64,000 nucleotides of DNA from an uncultured Nitrosomonadaceae bacterium (GCA_943787405.1 CALSMH010000003.1:124001-188000), one strand, 5' to 3'; numbered from the stretch's first letter, positions 37,003 through 46,116 are shown. Notes: a model not told the origin generated them from the sequence alone. Translations and numbers: made by a program.

Positions 37003-37329
37003 CCTTTCCCCCTAATATTTTATTATTTAATGTAATTAGCATCACAAGATCATGTTAGGCTTTTAGCCTCTAATTGGCAAACAGATGAGCAGAATAATTT
37101 TGCCAGAAGTCCTTCTCTCCTATTTTAAGAGTGCTTCTTATCTAGAAGAGTTTATATCCTGATGAAGTGAAGCGTCTGTTAAATGATAAACGTTGATATT
37201 AGTCAAATATTCCTGAATCTTTTACTTCTTAATTTGGAACAGAGAATCTGAAAATGCTTGTAATTAAAAATGAGGCAGCTATTAGCTTCTATAAGAGAAA
37301 AAGACTGTAATTAAACCCAAGAAAAGACA
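37003..37329. other. Gap with no gene seen
   Basis: About 327 AT-rich bases between the small protein gene and the second dnaQ-like gene. No convincing frame, RNA gene or repeat was seen. It may hold the promoter of the vWA operon; I could not pick a clear -35/-10 pair reading leftward. Confidence 0.5.
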
Positions 37330-37860
37330 TTATTTATATTTACTTGCCTCATGTTTATCTGTCATGGCAAGGTATACCTCAGCACATAATTTTGCATCAA
37401 TTATTGCACCATGCTTAACACGTTCGGAATTATCTACCTGATAACGCTCGCATAAGGAATCAAGTTTATTACTTTTACCAGGGTGTAATTTCCTAGCAAT
37501 TCTCAGTGTGCAAATAATGGAACTACAGTATTCTTCTAAGGGGTGTAACCTTGCTAATCGCAATTCATAATTAATAAATCTAACATCAAACACAGCGTTA
37601 TGCGCTATAAGCTCAGCTCCAGCAATAAACTCCAAGAACTCTTTAGAAATGTCTTGAAATTTAGGCTTATTTTGAAGAAATTGGGTAGTTAATCCGTGAA
37701 CTGTTAATGCCATTGGTTCACTTTCACGCTCAGGGTTAAGGTAACAGTGAAAACGGTTTCCCGTTAATTTTCGATCAAGCATTTCTAGGGCGCCGATTTC
37801 AACAATACGGTTCTCGCCTCCCATGCCTGTGGTCTCTGTATCAAGAAAAACTTGGCGCAT
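37330..37860 (-). CDS. DnaQ-like 3'-5' exonuclease, short paralogue
   Basis: A 176-residue DEDDh exonuclease with the same motifs as the dnaQ at 4827: FLDTETTG (D7, E9), HNAVFDVRFINYE and HGAIIDAKL. Over the catalytic part the two proteins agree in well over half of positions by eye, and both begin MRQ(I/V)FLDTETTG. This copy stops where the polymerase-binding C-terminal extension of the other begins (176 versus 234 residues). It is intact, so it is not a pseudogene. It could proofread for another polymerase, trim DNA ends, or be a decaying duplicate. It lies 33 bases after a nuclease gene on the same strand. Confidence 0.88.
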   Translation of the reverse strand: MRQVFLDTETTGMGGENRIVEIGALEMLDRKLTGNRFHCYLNPERESEPMALTVHGLTTQFLQNKPKFQDISKEFLEFIAGAELIAHNAVFDVRFINYELRLARLHPLEEYCSSIICTLRIARKLHPGKSNKLDSLCERYQVDNSERVKHGAIIDAKLCAEVYLAMTDKHEASKYK

Positions 37861-37893
37861 GAAAATTCCTAATTAATTTTTTCATGGCGCATT

Positions 37894-38313
37894 CTATCTT
37901 TTATTTCCCCTGCGGTATTCCCACGGTTTAATAGGCTTATTATCAGCCCACAACCCTTTTTTTGAGGCCCTAGCCTTATCCTGAATAGAATAGAGACTCT
38001 GATCTCTAACATACTTATCATATACCCACGCCATTCCACGTTTTACCTGTTCCTCGTTAGCATCAACTCCATCACATATAACTCTTGCAACAGTTCGCCC
38101 GTATCTATCTTTTGTTTGTGGTTTAATTTTTGCTTTTTTCTGAAGACACATATTAGATAGGGAAAGTTTGGAGCGACTACCAAAGGGCTGCCTCTTCTCC
38201 GGCGCGTCAATCTCAGAAAGCCTTATTTTCATCTTTTCACTGCCTTTACATAGGACTGTAAGAGTGTCTCCATCAGCCACACCAACAACTAAACACAATA
38301 GAATAGTGATCAT
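37894..38313 (-). CDS. Secreted staphylococcal-nuclease-like (SNase) protein
   Basis: A 139-residue thermonuclease-family protein with a short hydrophobic N-terminus (MITILLCLVVGVADGDT), so probably exported or membrane-held. The SNase fold signatures are VADGDTLTV, IRLSEIDAPE (catalytic Arg and nearby Asp), a central RYGRTVARV (second Arg) and MAWVYDKYV. Small Cys-containing members of this type are common on plasmids, phages and integrative elements as well as chromosomes. It is next to the short DnaQ paralogue on the same strand, giving a nuclease pair. Confidence 0.85.
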   Translation of the reverse strand: MITILLCLVVGVADGDTLTVLCKGSEKMKIRLSEIDAPEKRQPFGSRSKLSLSNMCLQKKAKIKPQTKDRYGRTVARVICDGVDANEEQVKRGMAWVYDKYVRDQSLYSIQDKARASKKGLWADNKPIKPWEYRRGNKR

Positions 38314-38465
38314 TTATTTCAATCCAATTTCATTATGAATTCACCCTTCATTATATCCATATGGATTGCTAATATCCCCTAAATAATAGGAATTAAAATA
38401 GTTCATTTCAGTTTATTTTACTGATTTAATAACTCCATATTTGTGATTCAATCTATAAAACTGCT

Positions 38466-38489
38466 AATAATGATTCTCATCAATCATTA
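38466..38489. promoter_or_regulatory. Fur-box-like inverted repeat
   Basis: TAATGATT (38468-38475) and AATCATTA (38482-38489) form a perfect 8-base inverted repeat with a 6-base spacer. The 19 bases from 38466 match 13 positions of the classical Fur consensus GATAATGATAATCATTATC by my count. It lies 44 bases before the start of the secreted 121-residue protein. Iron control is an inference. Confidence 0.5.
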
Positions 38490-38532
38490 GTGGGAGTACT
38501 ATTTGTGTAGAGCTATTTAAAAGGAGATTTAA

Positions 38533-38898
38533 ATGAAAAAAATAATTTTATCTTTTTTATTACTGATCACATTTTCAAGCTCGAGCTTTTCTGCAGAAAA
38601 AGATTACAAAATGTGCAGCCTTGCTGGCTATTTTGATGGAGCTAAAAAAGAATTTATGTATGGAATAGCTATGCGCATTGTTATAGAGAAGAAATTGATG
38701 AATAAAGAAGGCACTAACGCAACAGACACTATATGTGAGGCCTTGTATGAGAAAGCTCAGGATACGGGAGTAGCTGACCTCAAAAGAGGAAAATATAAAA
38801 TTAAATTTATTGATGAAGTTAAATTAGCAACTGAGGTAAACGTTTTTTCTAATAAGGTATATGACGTAATAATCTCTAGTATTAATTGGGAAAAATGA
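38533..38898 (+). CDS. Small secreted hypothetical protein
   Basis: A 121-residue precursor with a clear signal peptide (MKKIILSFLLLITFSSSSFS, cleavage likely after the following Ala). The mature part of about 100 residues has two Cys (KMCSLAGY and DTICEAL), which could pair in the periplasm, and a C-terminal beta-like part. An AAGGAG ribosome site is well placed. I do not recognise the family. The Fur-like element upstream and the rhodanese gene 56 bases downstream suggest a two-gene unit. Confidence 0.65.
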   Translation: MKKIILSFLLLITFSSSSFSAEKDYKMCSLAGYFDGAKKEFMYGIAMRIVIEKKLMNKEGTNATDTICEALYEKAQDTGVADLKRGKYKIKFIDEVKLATEVNVFSNKVYDVIISSINWEK

Positions 38899-38953
38899 TA
38901 TGTTATCGCAAGTAGTTTATTTGAGAGTATGAGTTTATTACAGAGGAGTTATT

Positions 38954-39301
38954 ATGATAAAAACCGCCGCCGAATTGATAGCTAAAGCTCAAACAATGAT
39001 TAGCTGTCTTGATGTGTCATCCACCAAGACGTTATATGAGGGCTCTAAGAGTATTATTATTGACGTAAGAGAACCTGAAGATGCGGCCAGTTCCAAACTT
39101 AATGACTCTATAAATATCCCCCGTGGCTTAATTGAAATGAAAATATCAAGTATTTGTCCTAAACCAGATACGTTGATATTACTCCACTGTGCTGGTGGAG
39201 GCCGTGCCTCACTATCAGCTTTAACACTCCAAGAAATGGGTTATACCAATGTCCATGCAATTACGGCAAAGTTTGAGGACATAAAAGATGCTTTAGGATA
39301 A
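38954..39301 (+). CDS. Rhodanese-like domain protein
   Basis: A 115-residue single-domain rhodanese, a sulfur-transfer or thiol-handling enzyme of the cytosol (no signal peptide). IIIDVREPEDAASSKL and INIPRGLIEM are the family strands, and the active loop is HCAGGGRASL with the catalytic Cys. A GAGGAG ribosome site is well placed. It follows the secreted-protein gene on the same strand. The sulfur donor and acceptor are unknown. Confidence 0.88.
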   Translation: MIKTAAELIAKAQTMISCLDVSSTKTLYEGSKSIIIDVREPEDAASSKLNDSINIPRGLIEMKISSICPKPDTLILLHCAGGGRASLSALTLQEMGYTNVHAITAKFEDIKDALG

Positions 39302-39362
39302 ATAAATAATAATTATGCTTTTAAATCTAGATTCGCAATAAAGGGACAAAAATTTCTCTAAA

Positions 39363-39677
39363 TTAAGTTTCAGATGTTCCTGAAACTAAAGTTTTTAATT
39401 CATTAGGAGTGTCCCAGTGGACTATATTTAGTGCCCACTCCGCAAATGAATCTAGATAAATCTCGGAATCTATATTTTCACTGTTTGTTGAAGCAACGCG
39501 GATGTTTCCCATAAAGAAAACGATTTCTATAAGCAACTTAAGGCGCCCTTGAAAATCGTCTCTTTCCTTATCCCGATGCGTCATCTTGTCTGGGTCAATA
39601 CCGAGTGATAAGGCACATGCCTGTCCGATTGTGACAGTAGGCTTTTTCAGCCAGAGATCCCAATCAATATTACTCAT
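39363..39677 (-). CDS. Hypothetical protein of a mobile-element-associated type
   Basis: A 104-residue protein starting MSNIDWDLWLKKPTVTIGQA; the start at 39677 has a purine-rich AAGAGAAGAAAG site, while the frame stays open to 39722. The opening W-W-x-KP-x-VTIGQACALSLGIDP pattern is, from memory, shared by uncharacterised proteins found near integrative elements and phages. No catalytic motif is seen. It lies about 100 bases downstream of the 3' end of tRNA-Ser on the same strand, a place where mobile elements often insert. Confidence 0.55.
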   Translation of the reverse strand: MSNIDWDLWLKKPTVTIGQACALSLGIDPDKMTHRDKERDDFQGRLKLLIEIVFFMGNIRVASTNSENIDSEIYLDSFAEWALNIVHWDTPNELKTLVSGTSET

Positions 39678-39778
39678 ACTTTCTTCTCTTAGACTAATAT
39701 TATATGGGTTGGAATGTGGCATAACTAACTGTTAATGCCAAAATAATGGTTAATTAACAGCCAGTTATCCAGCTTAAT

Positions 39779-39871
39779 TGGCGGAGAGAGAGGGATTCGA
39801 ACCCTCGATAAGCTTATAAGGCCTATACTCCCTTAGCAGGGGAGCGCCTTCGACCACTCGGCCATCTCTCC
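39779..39871 (-). tRNA. tRNA-Ser, anticodon GCT
   Basis: A 93-base class II tRNA with long variable arm, encoded CCA included. The acceptor stem GGAGAGA pairs with TCTCTCC, discriminator G, and the anticodon loop CTGCTAA sits in a CTCCC/GGGAG stem (anticodon GCT). It lies just downstream of lysC, an order common in betaproteobacteria, and may bound the accessory region at its right end. Confidence 0.96.
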
Positions 39872-39943
39872 TTATGAGGAAAGGCGAACAGAATAACGGT
39901 TTACAACATTCTGGTCAAACCGATACGCTGTCTTATTCTTATT

Positions 39944-41173
39944 TTAAGGTGCCTGATCTAGATCAAAAGCTTTATGAAGTATCCGGACTGCTAGTTCCAT
40001 ATATTTCTCATCCACAATTACAGAAATTTTTATTTCAGAAGTAGAAATCATCTGGATGTTGATACCCTCTTCTGCCAAAGAACGGAACATTTTACTAGCA
40101 ATACCAACATATGAACGCATACCTACACCAACAATAGATACCTTCGCTATTTTATCGCCACCGACAACGTCTCGCGCGCCGATATCAGGTTGAACCTGAT
40201 TTTTAAGCATATCCATTGTTCTTTCAAATTCATTCCGACTTACAGTAAACGAGAAATTTGTCATGCCGTCATTACCAATATTCTGGATTATCATATCCAC
40301 GTCAATATTTGCATCGGCCACAGGACCAAGAATCTGGTAAGCAATGCCTGGCCGGTCTGGTACACCCAGAACAGTAATCTTGGCTTCATCACGGTTGAAT
40401 GCAATACCTGAAATAATCGCATGTTCCATATTTTCATCTTCCTCAAAAGTAATCAGAGTACCTTCTCCCTCTTCTTCGAAACTTGAGAGCACCCTTAATT
40501 TCACCTTGTATTTACCTGCAAATTCGACGGATCGTATTTGAAGAATTTTAGATCCGAGACTTGCTAGCTCCATCATTTCTTCAAAAGTAATAGTCTTTAG
40601 CCGCCTTGCTTCTGGGACAACACGCGGGTCAGTGGTATAAACACCATCTACATCAGTGTATATCTGACACTCCTTAGCTTTAAGCGCTGCTGCCAACGCT
40701 ACACCAGTCGTATCAGATCCACCGCGGCCTAATGTCGTAATATTGCCAAATTCATCCGCCCCCTGAAACCCAGCTACCACCACAATATACCCTGCATCTA
40801 AATCTGCCCGGATTCTACTCTCATCAATCTGGAGTATGCGCGCTTTGTTATGGGCAGCGTCTGTTAGTATCCTTACCTGAGTCCCAGTATAACTTTTCGT
40901 TTTGTAGCCCATCTCAATCAGAACCATTGATAACAAAGCTATGCTGACCTGTTCACCAGTAGATACCAGAACGTCCAGCTCTCTCGGGTCAGGAATACCT
41001 TGTATCTCTTTGGCCAAAGTAAGGAGGCGATTAGTTTCTCCACTCATAGCAGAGACTGCCACTACGATTTGATGCCCTGACGATTGAAATTTTGCTATTC
41101 GACAAGCAACATTTTTAATGCGCTCAATACTTCCAACCGAAGTCCCTCCATATTTTTGAACGATAAGTGCCAC
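39944..41173 (-). CDS. lysC: Aspartate kinase
   Basis: Phosphorylates aspartate, the first step toward Lys, Thr, Met and diaminopimelate. The 409-residue monofunctional enzyme has KYGGTSVGS at the start, the amino-acid-kinase loops (GFQGADEFGNITTLGRGGSD) and a C-terminal pair of ACT domains (ITVLGVPDRPGIAYQIL and KVSIVGVGMRS), where Lys and Thr feedback binds. The length is typical of the LysC/Ask family in betaproteobacteria. There is no lysine riboswitch in the 138 bases upstream that I can see. Confidence 0.97.
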   Translation of the reverse strand: MALIVQKYGGTSVGSIERIKNVACRIAKFQSSGHQIVVAVSAMSGETNRLLTLAKEIQGIPDPRELDVLVSTGEQVSIALLSMVLIEMGYKTKSYTGTQVRILTDAAHNKARILQIDESRIRADLDAGYIVVVAGFQGADEFGNITTLGRGGSDTTGVALAAALKAKECQIYTDVDGVYTTDPRVVPEARRLKTITFEEMMELASLGSKILQIRSVEFAGKYKVKLRVLSSFEEEGEGTLITFEEDENMEHAIISGIAFNRDEAKITVLGVPDRPGIAYQILGPVADANIDVDMIIQNIGNDGMTNFSFTVSRNEFERTMDMLKNQVQPDIGARDVVGGDKIAKVSIVGVGMRSYVGIASKMFRSLAEEGINIQMISTSEIKISVIVDEKYMELAVRILHKAFDLDQAP

Positions 41174-41311
41174 GATTATTAATATCTCTCTTTAAAAATT
41201 GTTCTTATAGATATATAGATACTACCTGATTCTCGGAAGGAACACTAAATGTGTATATGAAATTTCACAAAAATAAGCTGATCGTAAGGGCTTCTTAAAT
41301 AAATGAAGTAG

Positions 41312-42154
41312 TTACATATTAGTTTTAACTGTTAAGCCAAGAGAATTAATTTCTTTACCAAAAGATTCAATCCACTTTCTAGTAACTTTTGTAAGGCGTG
41401 GCGACTCGGGCTGCATTGAAGAACGCGCTAATCCATAAAGAAGAACCCCTTGAATCAAGGCGCCTTCCTGTAATAAATTCTCAACAAATCCCAGGTAAGC
41501 TTTAATTTCTTCTCTTGTAGGAGGATTACCATCTATTTTAAAAACACATGTCTGAATCCAAGTAGGACATAATGATGCGGATAGTTTTAGGTTCCTATAG
41601 ACTTGTCTAGAACTCATACGTGTATTATTAACTTGCTGTCTCCTTTCACGTATAACGCTGTCTAATTTGAACCAAATTTCTCCGTTAATTTCTGCTAATC
41701 GCCTAAGTCCCGCCTGCACATTTTCCCTGTCAATCAAACTCCCATTTGTAATCAATACCACCTTAAGGTCTTTAAGCGAATCAAAGCTTAGCTTTACTCT
41801 TCCAATTACATCTATTACTTGCTTAAATTCTTTAGCACTAGTAGGTTCTCCATTACCTGATAAAGCAACATCAGTAATGCGCCTTGCATCTGGTTCTACC
41901 TGTTCCTGCATAAATGAACCATATATTATTTCCTGCAAGAAATTAGATAGCTCTTTTTCAAGTCTAGCCAAATTAATTGTTGGTGCTGAGCCACGTTTCA
42001 ATTCTGGCACCTGACAATAAATACAGCGCCAATTGCAGGCACTATTAGGGTTAAGATTAATTCCAACTGATACACCTCCGGCACGACGTGAAACAACTGG
42101 ATAAACATAGGTTAGCCCAACAATATCACGACTGTGATCAGTAATATCCAACAA
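41312..42154 (-). CDS. Radical SAM protein
   Basis: A 280-residue radical-SAM enzyme of unknown substrate. The iron-sulfur motif is CNWRCIYC (C-x3-C-x2-C), with a GNGEPT segment that usually contacts the SAM amino group. The order LTYVYPVVSRRAGGVSVGIN before the cluster motif is shared with a group of uncharacterised bacterial and wybutosine-synthesis-like proteins. The start is TTG at 42154, an AGGG site lying about 10 bases upstream. It stands alone between lysC and dnaB on the same strand, 269 bases after dnaB. Confidence 0.85.
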   Translation of the reverse strand: MLDITDHSRDIVGLTYVYPVVSRRAGGVSVGINLNPNSACNWRCIYCQVPELKRGSAPTINLARLEKELSNFLQEIIYGSFMQEQVEPDARRITDVALSGNGEPTSAKEFKQVIDVIGRVKLSFDSLKDLKVVLITNGSLIDRENVQAGLRRLAEINGEIWFKLDSVIRERRQQVNNTRMSSRQVYRNLKLSASLCPTWIQTCVFKIDGNPPTREEIKAYLGFVENLLQEGALIQGVLLYGLARSSMQPESPRLTKVTRKWIESFGKEINSLGLTVKTNM

Positions 42155-42423
42155 CTTAGAAGAGCCCTGAGATGTTGCAATCTTACCTATATTAGTCTCC
42201 AGTAAATTAAACTTCGATACTTCACCGTACTCCTTTCCACACTCCTTCCCACACTACTCAATGTCATCACCTGTATGGCCAACCCGATATGCTACAGAAA
42301 TAACTCTGCCTGACAACATTATCACTGATAAAGATGGCTAATCAAGGTAAGGCAATGGATTGTTCGGAAATAAAGAGTATTGAAAAGGATGCCCAGTCAG
42401 TCTTGACTGAAAATTAAATTTCC

Positions 42424-43812
42424 TTAGTACCGTGAAGATGGGGCAAAACTTTCAAATCTTGTGTACTGTCCTAAGAAAGTAAGATCAACTTTACCTATAG
42501 GACCATTACGCTGTTTTCCAATAATAATTTCAGCGATTCCTTTATCTTCTGTTTCAGGGTTGTATACCTCATCACGATAAATAAATAGAATTAAATCAGC
42601 ATCCTGCTCAATGGCACCTGATTCACGTAGGTCTGACATTACCGGACGTTTATTAGGCCGTTGTTCTAAACTACGATTCAACTGTGATAATGCTACTACT
42701 GGGACTTGTAGTTCTTTAGCCAATGCCTTTAAAGAACGTGAAATCTCTGATATTTCAGTTGCTCGATTCTCACCATGGGCGGGGGAAGACATTAATTGTA
42801 AATAGTCGACAATAATTAATCCAAGGTCATTATGTTGACGATGAAGTCTACGTGCCCGCGCTCTTAGCTCTAAAGCATTCAACGCCGCACTCTCATCAAT
42901 ATATAATGGCGCATCATTCAATTTACCAAGTGCATTTGTAAGTTTAGACCAATCCTCATCCAACAAACGTCCGGTACGGACCTTATGTTGATCCAACTGG
43001 CCAACCGAGCCCAGCATCCGCATTGCTAACTGTGATCCGCCCATTTCCATACTAAACACTGCCACTGGTTTTTTTAGCTCGAGGGCTACATGCTCAGCAA
43101 TATTCAATGAAAATGCTGTTTTTCCCATGGATGGCCTACCGGCCACAATAATTAAGTCTCCTGGCTGAAAACCAGATGTCTTCTGATCAAGATCATTAAA
43201 CCCGGTAGCAATACCCGTTACATCACTTGGATTTTCTTGACCATAAAGTACTTCTATACGCTCAACCACTTCTTTAAGCAATGGTTGAATGTCACTAAAA
43301 CCCTGCTTCCCACGTGCGCCTGCTTCTGCAATTTCAAATACCTTGGACTCAGCCTCATCTAATAAATTAGCAGCAGAACGCCCGGCAGGATTATAGGATG
43401 AATCAGATATATCCACTCCAACCTGTGCAAGTTTACGCATTACTGACCGTTCACGTACTATCTCTGCATAGCGCCGGATATTTGCTGCTGATGGCGTATT
43501 CTGAGCCATCGTGCCAACGTAGGTAAGCCCCCCTACATTTTTCAAATCAGCAGAAGTTTCAAGTGATTCAGCAACAGTCACCACATCAGCCGGTTTGTTA
43601 TTTTCAACTAACTTACTGATATGTCGATAAATTAAGCGATGATCCAATCGATAAAAATCTTCCTCATTAATAACATCGGCCACTCTATCCCAGGCCTCAT
43701 TATCTAACAGTAGTCCACCTAATACCGACTGCTCAGCTTCAATTGAATGTGGTGGCGTCTTAAAAGAATCAGCTGACTGATCGCCAGCCACAGTTGATAG
43801 AGTTTGGACCAT
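42424..43812 (-). CDS. dnaB: Replicative DNA helicase
   Basis: The ring helicase that unwinds DNA at the replication fork. The N-terminal domain opens with PPHSIEAEQSVLGGLLLD; the RecA-like domain has Walker A AGRPSMGKTAF, DYLQLMS (Walker B) and QLNRSLEQRPNKRP. At 462 residues it is full length with no intein. It lies after rplI in the common rpsF-rpsR-rplI-dnaB order, separated by a strong terminator. Confidence 0.97.
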   Translation of the reverse strand: MVQTLSTVAGDQSADSFKTPPHSIEAEQSVLGGLLLDNEAWDRVADVINEEDFYRLDHRLIYRHISKLVENNKPADVVTVAESLETSADLKNVGGLTYVGTMAQNTPSAANIRRYAEIVRERSVMRKLAQVGVDISDSSYNPAGRSAANLLDEAESKVFEIAEAGARGKQGFSDIQPLLKEVVERIEVLYGQENPSDVTGIATGFNDLDQKTSGFQPGDLIIVAGRPSMGKTAFSLNIAEHVALELKKPVAVFSMEMGGSQLAMRMLGSVGQLDQHKVRTGRLLDEDWSKLTNALGKLNDAPLYIDESAALNALELRARARRLHRQHNDLGLIIVDYLQLMSSPAHGENRATEISEISRSLKALAKELQVPVVALSQLNRSLEQRPNKRPVMSDLRESGAIEQDADLILFIYRDEVYNPETEDKGIAEIIIGKQRNGPIGKVDLTFLGQYTRFESFAPSSRY

Positions 43813-43878
43813 AAAATTAGGATAGACTAATATGTCAAATGAAAAGTAATTCTACCACTTGCTTCTATAAGGAGAAAT

Positions 43879-43905
43879 AAAAAAGGGCTGTTCCCAGCCC
43901 TTTTT
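43879..43905 (-). terminator. Rho-independent terminator after rplI
   Basis: Stem GGGCTG/CAGCCC extended by A/T pairs, loop of 4 bases (TTCC on the + strand), and a run of T on both sides. Read leftward it is GGGCTGGGAACAGCCC followed by TTTTTT. It ends the rpsF-rpsR-rplI transcript before dnaB; by symmetry it could work both ways. Confidence 0.88.
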
Positions 43906-43930
43906 ATTAATTTAAAATAGTGTTCCTGGC

Positions 43931-44386
43931 TCAGGTAGTCGCTTCACCCAAAACTGATACAGTAATATTCACCGATACGTCACTATGTAAGACAATAGTT
44001 AACGGATGGTCACCCACTTGTTTCAGAGGTCCATCAGGCATACGAATCATAGTTTTATCTACCTCAAAACCCTGAGCCTTCAGCGCATCAACAATATCAG
44101 CACTTGTAACCGATCCAAATAACTTGCCGTCAACTCCTGTTTTTTGGGAAATCTGAATCATCAAACTATCGAATTTAGCTGCATAAGCTTGAGAATCGGC
44201 TAATAATTTCGCCTGCTCCTTTTCGAGCTCAACACGCTTAGTTTCAAACTCTGCAATACTAGCATCTGTTGCTCTCTTTGCTTTTCCTTGGGGAATTAGA
44301 AAATTACGAGCATAGCCATTTTTTACGTTCACCACATCACCAAGTTGCCCAAGGCTAGCTACTTTTTCCATCAATATAATTTGCAT
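43931..44386 (-). CDS. rplI: 50S ribosomal protein L9
   Basis: A large-subunit protein that binds 23S rRNA near the L1 stalk. I place the start at ATG 44386 ([19 protein letters not shown], the conserved opening), with GAGGGG upstream; the frame is open 23 codons further, without similarity. The 151-residue product has the N-terminal domain, the long connecting helix ([19 protein letters not shown]) and the C-terminal domain. It is 10 bases after rpsR. Confidence 0.96.
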   Translation of the reverse strand: MQIILMEKVASLGQLGDVVNVKNGYARNFLIPQGKAKRATDASIAEFETKRVELEKEQAKLLADSQAYAAKFDSLMIQISQKTGVDGKLFGSVTSADIVDALKAQGFEVDKTMIRMPDGPLKQVGDHPLTIVLHSDVSVNITVSVLGEATT

Positions 44387-44396
44387 ACTGTACCCC

Positions 44397-44678
44397 TCAG
44401 TGTAAATCGGTATATGGCAGCAGAGCAAGATATCGCGCCCGTTCAACAGCCCCACCTAATTGGCGTTGATAATGTGCTTTTGTGCCGGTAATACGTGCAG
44501 GAATTATCTTGAAATTTTCATTGATGAAATCTTTAAGTATCTCGATATCTTTATAATCTACCTCTTTAATTCCTTCTGCAGAGAAACGACAAAATTTTCT
44601 ACGTTTAAACAGTGGACGATTTGCACTCTTATCCTTGTCTTTGTCTCTTCCTTTACGCTTAGTTATAAAGCGACCCAT
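44397..44678 (-). CDS. rpsR: 30S ribosomal protein S18
   Basis: A small-subunit platform protein that pairs with S6. The 93-residue product has the conserved core [32 protein letters not shown] and [17 protein letters not shown]. The basic N-terminal extension ([16 protein letters not shown]) is about 15-20 residues longer than in E. coli. It stands between rpsF and rplI; priB, normally between rpsF and rpsR in betaproteobacteria, is missing. Confidence 0.97.
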   Translation of the reverse strand: MGRFITKRKGRDKDKDKSANRPLFKRRKFCRFSAEGIKEVDYKDIEILKDFINENFKIIPARITGTKAHYQRQLGGAVERARYLALLPYTDLH

Positions 44679-44788
44679 AATTTATTCCTATTTTCTGATT
44701 ATATTAAACATACATTACCAAACATATAGCATGAATTACTGACAGATTTATCTCTCTTTGCTAGTAATAATTCAGTAAATTACTTGGT

Positions 44789-45163
44789 TTACCTTCCAAC
44801 GTTAATTTCTACAGCTTCTTCCGTTCGTGAAGCAGGTCGAGTTTTATCATCCCTCATCATTGGCGAAGGTGTAACTACGGGACCATCCATCCTAATAGTA
44901 AGATAACGAAGAATTGCATCATTGAATTTGAAAGCATGATCCAGCTCATCCAATGTTTCCTGATCACATTCAATATTCATTAATACGTAATGTGCTTTAT
45001 GAAGCTTCTGAATTAGATATGCAAGTTGGCGACGTCCCCAGTCTTCCTGGCGATGAACTTTCCCGTTCTTAGCAGTTACCATCCCATGGTAACGCTCAAT
45101 CATTGCCGGCACTTGTTCACTCTGATCAGGGTGCACAATAAAAACAATCTCATAGTGGCGCAT
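44789..45163 (-). CDS. rpsF: 30S ribosomal protein S6
   Basis: A small-subunit protein, partner of S18. I place the start at ATG 45163 ([19 protein letters not shown]) because of an AAAGGAG ribosome site and family similarity; the frame is open 32 codons further upstream. The 124 residues contain the [20 protein letters not shown] and [11 protein letters not shown] segments. The C-terminal tail is acidic and basic mixed, as usual. It heads the S6-S18-L9 operon. Confidence 0.97.
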   Translation of the reverse strand: MRHYEIVFIVHPDQSEQVPAMIERYHGMVTAKNGKVHRQEDWGRRQLAYLIQKLHKAHYVLMNIECDQETLDELDHAFKFNDAILRYLTIRMDGPVVTPSPMMRDDKTRPASRTEEAVEINVGR

Positions 45164-45363
45164 GTATACTCCTTTCGGGTAAAGTCTCCCGCTGCATGAA
45201 TACGGTGAGACAAGGATTAATATGGATGGCATTTTAACTAAAAAAGGAAACAATATCAATCAGAAACGTCACTATACTAGTAAAATTACAACCTAATTAA
45301 TAAACCAGAGTTTGAATCAGTATTGATGCCGAATACTTTAACAACTGTAATTCTTCCAAAATT

Positions 45364-46116
45364 CTAATTTCCCTTACTCATCCTTTGCCGATAAGTCTCA
45401 AATAAACATATACCTGCGCTAACTGAAACATTAAGGCTCTCAACGCTACCCAGCATAGGAATTGAAATTAATTGATCACATGTTTCTCGAGTAAGTCTCC
45501 GCATTCCGCCACCCTCTCCACCTAACACCCATGCCACAGGACCATTGATTTTAGCAAGCTGAAGATTGCTGTTCGTATTAGCATTAACATCAGTCCCAAG
45601 TATCCACACGCCATATTCCTTCAATTTACGTAGTGTACGGGTAAGATTAGTAACGGAAATATATGGAATGGAATCAGCGGCACCACTTGCTACTTTATAC
45701 ACTGAAGCTGTAAGCCCGACAGAACGATTCTTTGGTGCAACTACCGCATGAACACCGAAAGCATCAGCCACACGCAAACATGCACCCAAATTATGCGGGT
45801 CCTGAACACCATCCAGAATTAGGAATAATGCTGGTTCAGTCAGGGTTTCCAGTACATCCTCAATATCAATATGATTACAAGTAGTGTCAATATTTGCTGC
45901 AACCCCTTGATGACTAGTGCCGCCTGACATAGCACTAAGCCTTGCTCCATCACATAATATTAAGTGAATTTTCTGGTCTTCCGTAAGCTTTATTAAGTCA
46001 CGGGCACGTTGGTCTCGACGGCTGGAATCTAAAAAAATCTCTTTGACGCTGCTTGGATTTTGCCGTAAACGACTGGTGATTGCATGAAAACCAAATATAA
46101 GACGAATGTTTGACAT
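45364..46116 (-). CDS. rlmB: 23S rRNA (guanosine-2'-O-)-methyltransferase RlmB
   Basis: A SPOUT-fold enzyme that methylates the ribose of G2251 in 23S rRNA. The start is taken as ATG 46116 ([17 protein letters not shown]); the frame is open 10 codons further. The 250-residue product has the N-terminal L30-like domain and the knotted C-terminal motifs [27 protein letters not shown] and [14 protein letters not shown]. It lies next to rnr on the same strand, as in E. coli rnr-rlmB. Confidence 0.96.
   Translation of the reverse strand: MSNIRLIFGFHAITSRLRQNPSSVKEIFLDSSRRDQRARDLIKLTEDQKIHLILCDGARLSAMSGGTSHQGVAANIDTTCNHIDIEDVLETLTEPALFLILDGVQDPHNLGACLRVADAFGVHAVVAPKNRSVGLTASVYKVASGAADSIPYISVTNLTRTLRKLKEYGVWILGTDVNANTNSNLQLAKINGPVAWVLGGEGGGMRRLTRETCDQLISIPMLGSVESLNVSVSAGICLFETYRQRMSKGN

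Noticed and set aside
27557-39778. Integrative element with att sites at tRNA-Ser
   Set aside because: I looked for a repeat of the tRNA 3' end and for an integrase in the region and found neither, so only an island of uncertain origin is claimed.
41174-41311. Lysine riboswitch before lysC
   Set aside because: The leader is only 138 bases and lacks recognisable conserved blocks of the L-box.
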